Shown: piece by piece, positions 14,601-16,574 of the stretch
Numbering within the stretch: position 1 is the first letter of the stretch
Layout: the number at the start of each line of letters is the position of its first letter
NCBI GenBank assembly: GCA_002292925.1
Contig: DBCF01000307.1
Location: 3,378 to 19,951, forward strand
Length of the DNA: 16,574 nucleotides
Direction of reading: 5' to 3'
Source of the DNA: Roseiflexaceae bacterium UBA965
GTDB taxonomy: Bacteria; Chloroflexota; Chloroflexia; Chloroflexales; Roseiflexaceae
Notes under the pieces: generated by a model
Databases searched by the model: none
The model's input: only the letters and a program-made list of their open reading frames with translations
Told to the model about the DNA's origin: nothing
Program-made: the position numbers and the translations under genes

Positions 14601-14742
14601 TGGTATTTTCATCAACATCGATCACCGCCATCGGGGCGTCGGCACCGCCAGCTGTGGCCCCGACACCCTCGAGCAATACCGCATCCTCGAACGCCGCCAC
14701 CGCTTTGGCTTCACCTTCGTCATTGGTGGCGACGAAGAATAA
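11608..14742 (+). CDS. lacZ: Beta-galactosidase, GH2 family, LacZ type
   Basis: Hydrolyses terminal beta-galactosides with retention. At 1044 residues it has the full five-domain length of E. coli LacZ. Seen in order: N-terminal sugar-binding jelly roll (SLDGDWQF, VPGLWTMQGF, HFGGVEGMLCVYVDG, EDQDQWWHAGINREV), Ig-like domain ending at RVGFRDIKI, TIM barrel beginning LINGVNRHDHD, with acid/base E473 in AWSIGNESGYG and nucleophile E549 in ILCEYSHAMGNSNG, then ADGLVWPDRTPHPALYELK, and the C-terminal beta-sandwich with GRGPWENYPDRNASA and MPQEHGLRTDV. No signal peptide, so cytoplasmic. ATG 11608 fits AGAGGAA (7-base gap) better than GTG 11605. Placement after a membrane glycosyltransferase rather than a sugar transporter is unusual; specificity for lactose is not shown. 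Confidence 0.95.
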   Translation: MTNPNTPLELLYVGNVPTWQNPTLTGINRLAPHATLYPYHDAASAFAGERTASPWVSSLDGDWQFTLLPSPNAVTPANLQSAQWHTVAVPGLWTMQGFEKPHYLNIKMPFPNTPPSVPDANPVGVYHRYMTIPSNWQNRRVILHFGGVEGMLCVYVDGHAIGMGKDARTPAEFDITRFVTPGQTHEVMAVVVRWSDATFIEDQDQWWHAGINREVLIYSTSNPFLRDLQVLAQPDSDYKGGTLTVTASTNNPGELRDDWQVSVQLYGPDGKPCFNEPLHQPSRWAPKDKSVVDGWGSRIAAYDQVELQATLKRVECWNHEQPNLYTVLVTFHTPSGNEYYSTRVGFRDIKIANRELRINGQAVLINGVNRHDHDDTHGRVISRELMRKDILLMKQFNINAVRCSHYPNDPVFYDLCDEYGLYVIDEANLEAHDFSFDLCRDARYTEAFVDRVRNMVERDKNHACIIAWSIGNESGYGPNHDAAAGWARHADPSRVLHYEGAIALGFNQPNWGAGHAATDIVCPMYPSLASIVEWAKTPSNDPRPMILCEYSHAMGNSNGTLADHYAAFEQYHGLQGGFIWEWVDHGIRQKTPDGREYWAYGGDFGDTPNDYNFCADGLVWPDRTPHPALYELKYLARPVAVSPVGDVAGNYRITNKRYFSDIDDLGGEWIIEVDGIVVSEGILNIRGLTARTTRDVQIPMLATVQATYPTNLVTITFRFRKRRSSDYAPIRHEVAWDQHVVQQPSNQVEHSRGARLKRDITEITLQSGRVKARFDANTGELLSYGTPRRNFISQGPYLQLWRAAIDNDGLKLWPEHPSPHLRNWRALGIDKIALALNDIEQIGSKISFTYYGSGRGKPGDIRHTITYTMNNEGNLHVEHYVKLNTELVDMPRIGVTLAIPLQYRTVSWLGRGPWENYPDRNASALISRYSHDVDEFYVPYIMPQEHGLRTDVSSVTFDNNRGSRFKIVSDDTFQFSASRLTSADVFAAMHTTDLTPRDGIFINIDHRHRGVGTASCGPDTLEQYRILERRHRFGFTFVIGGDEE

Positions 14743-14751
14743 TCCCCCAGC

Positions 14752-14804
14752 AACAGACAACACCGCGGCAAGGCAGCAGGCCCTACCGCGGTGTTGTCTG
14801 TTTT
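14752..14804 (+). terminator. Strong terminator after lacZ
   Basis: A perfect 17-bp stem (14752-14768 with 14786-14802) around a 17-base loop that can pair further (GGC/GCC), ending in TTTT at 14801-14804. It lies 9 bases after the lacZ stop and 9 bases before the end of the converging RCC1 gene, so it may serve both, with a poorer U-tract on the minus side. Confidence 0.88.
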
Positions 14805-14813
14805 ATCGCTGTA

Positions 14814-16415
14814 TTAACGCCCAATCGTGCGCGTCGCAGTACCAGTACGGGTGGCCGAACGAGTCAGCGTCGCTGTTTTGGTGCGGGTGGTTGTGCGGGT
14901 CAGCGTGGCAGTCCGCGTGCGGGTGGCCGTTTTGGTCAGCGTGACAGTCCGGGTGGCCGTCGCCGTCCGGGTTGTTGTTACCGTGGGACTAAGCCCCCCG
15001 TTTGATTTGGGTACTTTTGTAGGAGAAGGGGTAGCCGTCGCCGTCCGAGTATTCGTGCTTGTGCGCGTGGCCGTCGCTGTAGCCGTATTTGTGGAAGTAG
15101 CGATTGTACTGCTATAGCGCACCGTAACATTAACAGGTACATTATTGCTCCCGATAATCGCGAGATTAGCACTGCCTGAAATGTGCCCAGGCAGTGACAC
15201 ATACATGGTATTGTTGGAATCATAGGTAATCATATTTGCTTGGATTGTTTTGTTATCCAGCATTACAAGAGTATTCCGGAGATATTCACCCGTAATCATG
15301 ATCCGCCCACCCGAAATAGGCAAGGTGGGGTCAGTGGTGCATGGCGTGGTGTTCCCGACACAACGCATAACACTACGTACCACGGGATTGGCGGCCATTG
15401 CCACTACATGGACGTGATTCGTACCCAGCGATGCAACTTGGATTTTGACAATACCACTCAATTTGCTCGCTAGAGTACAAGGCGGCAATGGTTGACTAAG
15501 CGTTGGTGCAACACAGCGGCTACCCCACACATACACTGTCCCATCCGCCTTGAGTGCAGCCGACACCCCATCGCCAGCGGCAATATCGACGATGTTGGTT
15601 AAGCCATTTGGTACATTGGCTTCTGCGGGGTAAACAACTGTCCCCGGCCCACAACTCGCCCCTGATCCACCCCAACCTACCACCGTCCCATCGCTACGTA
15701 ATGCTAGGTTGTGATATGACCCCGCCGCAACTTTGATGACGTTGGTTGCACTGGCAGGAACAGTCCGCACACAATACGGATCACTCCCTCCGCCCATGAC
15801 GTCACCACCCCACACCACCACCGAGCCATTGGCACGGACCGCAATCGAATGGATGTCACCGGCGTCAAAAGAGCGTGGCCATGCCCCTACATCTGCCGTT
15901 GAACCCGCACTCGCTTGACCATTCATAGTAAAGCCAACTGGCCGTAACATGCCGTCTTCGGTCAACACCAAGCCATGCACCAAGCCCCATTCTGACTCAA
16001 TTGCATGATAGCGAATGTAGGAGGCAATCAGCGGATACGACGATACATCGACGTTGTAACCCGTAAACCATTCAGCATTTGCATAGGTGTTTATATTACC
16101 ACTCGATGCATAAATACACCCGGCTTGTGAAATCGATAGGGCTAATGTCCGGACATATGAATTATTGCAATACTCATTCCCACTATACTGTGCGAATCCA
16201 AGCCCATTACGATACCAGACCATAGGTATTTGTTGCTTATCAATTGCCCCCCATACTTGGTCATGTGGATCGAGTGCGATGTCTACCACATCGGTCATGA
16301 TAAACTTCTCGACAAATGGATAGTTATCATCAAACGAAATCAGTTTGGCATGCTCATCAAACGCCAAGCGGGGTTGCCCCACGCGAAATTGAGGCGACTG
16401 GGCGTCCTGACGCAC
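14814..16415 (-). CDS. RCC1-repeat and IPT/TIG-domain secreted protein with Thr-rich tail (body, frame-shifted from its signal peptide)
   Basis: Open from GTG 16415 to TAA at 14814 (533 residues). Residues ~185-340 hold at least three RCC1-type blades (HSIAVRANGSVVVWGG, HNLALRSDGTVVGWGG, SAALKADGTVYVWGS). Such propellers usually bind proteins or ligands. Residues ~343-435 resemble an IPT/TIG immunoglobulin-like domain (NPVVRSVM...GGRIMITGEYLRNTLVMLD). Residues ~438-533 are almost only Thr, Ala and Arg. No catalytic motif is seen. GTG 16415 has no ribosome site, and the same frame has a TAA at 16433-16431. A signal peptide with a good ribosome site lies just upstream in the other frame, so this is probably the body of one exported protein split by a one-base frameshift or sequence error. 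No LPXTG or membrane anchor. Confidence 0.72.
   Translation of the reverse strand: MRQDAQSPQFRVGQPRLAFDEHAKLISFDDNYPFVEKFIMTDVVDIALDPHDQVWGAIDKQQIPMVWYRNGLGFAQYSGNEYCNNSYVRTLALSISQAGCIYASSGNINTYANAEWFTGYNVDVSSYPLIASYIRYHAIESEWGLVHGLVLTEDGMLRPVGFTMNGQASAGSTADVGAWPRSFDAGDIHSIAVRANGSVVVWGGDVMGGGSDPYCVRTVPASATNVIKVAAGSYHNLALRSDGTVVGWGGSGASCGPGTVVYPAEANVPNGLTNIVDIAAGDGVSAALKADGTVYVWGSRCVAPTLSQPLPPCTLASKLSGIVKIQVASLGTNHVHVVAMAANPVVRSVMRCVGNTTPCTTDPTLPISGGRIMITGEYLRNTLVMLDNKTIQANMITYDSNNTMYVSLPGHISGSANLAIIGSNNVPVNVTVRYSSTIATSTNTATATATRTSTNTRTATATPSPTKVPKSNGGLSPTVTTTRTATATRTVTLTKTATRTRTATLTRTTTRTKTATLTRSATRTGTATRTIGR
14817..15104 (-). repeat. Low-complexity repeat coding the Thr-Ala-Arg tail
   Basis: Imperfect short tandem units with a period of about 6 bases (ACN-GCN or ACN-CGN codon pairs), seen on the plus strand as repeated GTGCGGGTGGCCGT-like words. 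They code (T-A/R)n. A non-repetitive insert (PSPTKVPKSNGGLSP) interrupts the run near 15000. Such tracts vary readily in copy number. Confidence 0.85.
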
Positions 16416-16512
16416 CGGCGTCGGCGCCGGTTATTGCATTATCTGTAGCCAACGCGATAACCGGAATACTCAATCCAATCAATACGACAATCCCTATAGT
16501 CCAACGCCACAT
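16357..16512 (-). CDS. Signal-peptide N-terminus of the RCC1 protein, in a different frame
   Basis: ATG 16512 has a strong AAAGGAG 7-8 bases upstream. It encodes a classical Sec signal peptide: MWRW, a hydrophobic core TIGIVVLIGLSIPVIA, and a likely cleavage after ALA, then TDNAITGADAGASG. This frame stops at TGA 16359-16357 after 51 residues, too short to be useful alone. The RCC1 body frame, displaced by one base, opens within the overlap. The two pieces most simply form one gene with a one-base indel (or a sequencing error) somewhere in 16357-16433. Programmed frameshifting is possible but unsupported: I see no clear slippery site. Confidence 0.7.
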   Translation of the reverse strand: MWRWTIGIVVLIGLSIPVIALATDNAITGADAGASGRPVASISRGATPLGV

Positions 16513-16574
16513 ATATACGCTCCTTTTTTTATAAATAGATTTACACTTTAGCATAAGTATTTAATTTTGATAAT

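Noticed and set aside
14817..15104. Separate plus-strand valine-rich protein
   Set aside because: It is the complement of the Thr-rich repeat tract; repetitive GTN codons arise from the same repeat.

Overview
The window reads as chromosomal DNA of a free-living, heterotrophic bacterium. The best guess is a member of the Chloroflexota (Chloroflexales or Herpetosiphon-like). This rests on the mix of an archaeal-type HMG-CoA synthase with a class II HMG-CoA reductase, a LexA gene behind Gram-positive-type CGAAC-N4-GTTCG boxes, a secreted RCC1-repeat protein with a Thr-rich tail, and GC-rich genes separated by AT-rich spacers. Family inference is by eye; no database search was possible.

Layout. 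(a) 2-793 (+): 3' part of a PfkB-family sugar kinase, then a terminator. (b) 913-1602 (+): radC, then a strong hairpin terminator. (c) 4509-1686 (-): a tight three-gene operon of a GT2 glycosyltransferase, pdxH (PLP synthesis) and a ChbG/YdjC-type carbohydrate deacetylase. (d) 4570-5305 (+): lexA, diverging from (c), with a perfect sigma-70 consensus promoter and two tandem LexA boxes, so autoregulated SOS control is clear. (e) 5306-5653: no gene; holds an imperfect ~104-bp tandem duplication and a perfect 48-bp palindrome. (f) 9578-5654 (-): a mevalonate-pathway operon, in transcription order HMG-CoA reductase, HMG-CoA synthase, a thiolase homologue and a DUF35 OB-fold protein. (g) 9597-9927: AT-rich spacer. 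(h) 9928-14742 (+): tRNA-Arg(TCT), a MazG-like pyrophosphohydrolase, a membrane-anchored GT2 of the dolichyl-phosphate-mannose-synthase type and a full-length GH2 beta-galactosidase, closed by a 17-bp-stem terminator. (i) 16512-14814 (-): an exported RCC1/IPT protein whose signal peptide and body lie in different frames.

The most notable point is in (f). The synthase and reductase keep all the catalytic residues I can recognise. The thiolase homologue has lost the nucleophilic Cys and the His residues of its active-site loops, and the DUF35 protein has lost its zinc-ribbon cysteines. In archaea these three families form one complex that channels acetoacetyl-CoA from thiolase to synthase. Here the architecture is conserved while two of the three partners look catalytically or structurally stripped. 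This suggests a scaffold role or a changed reaction, with acetoacetyl-CoA made by another enzyme.
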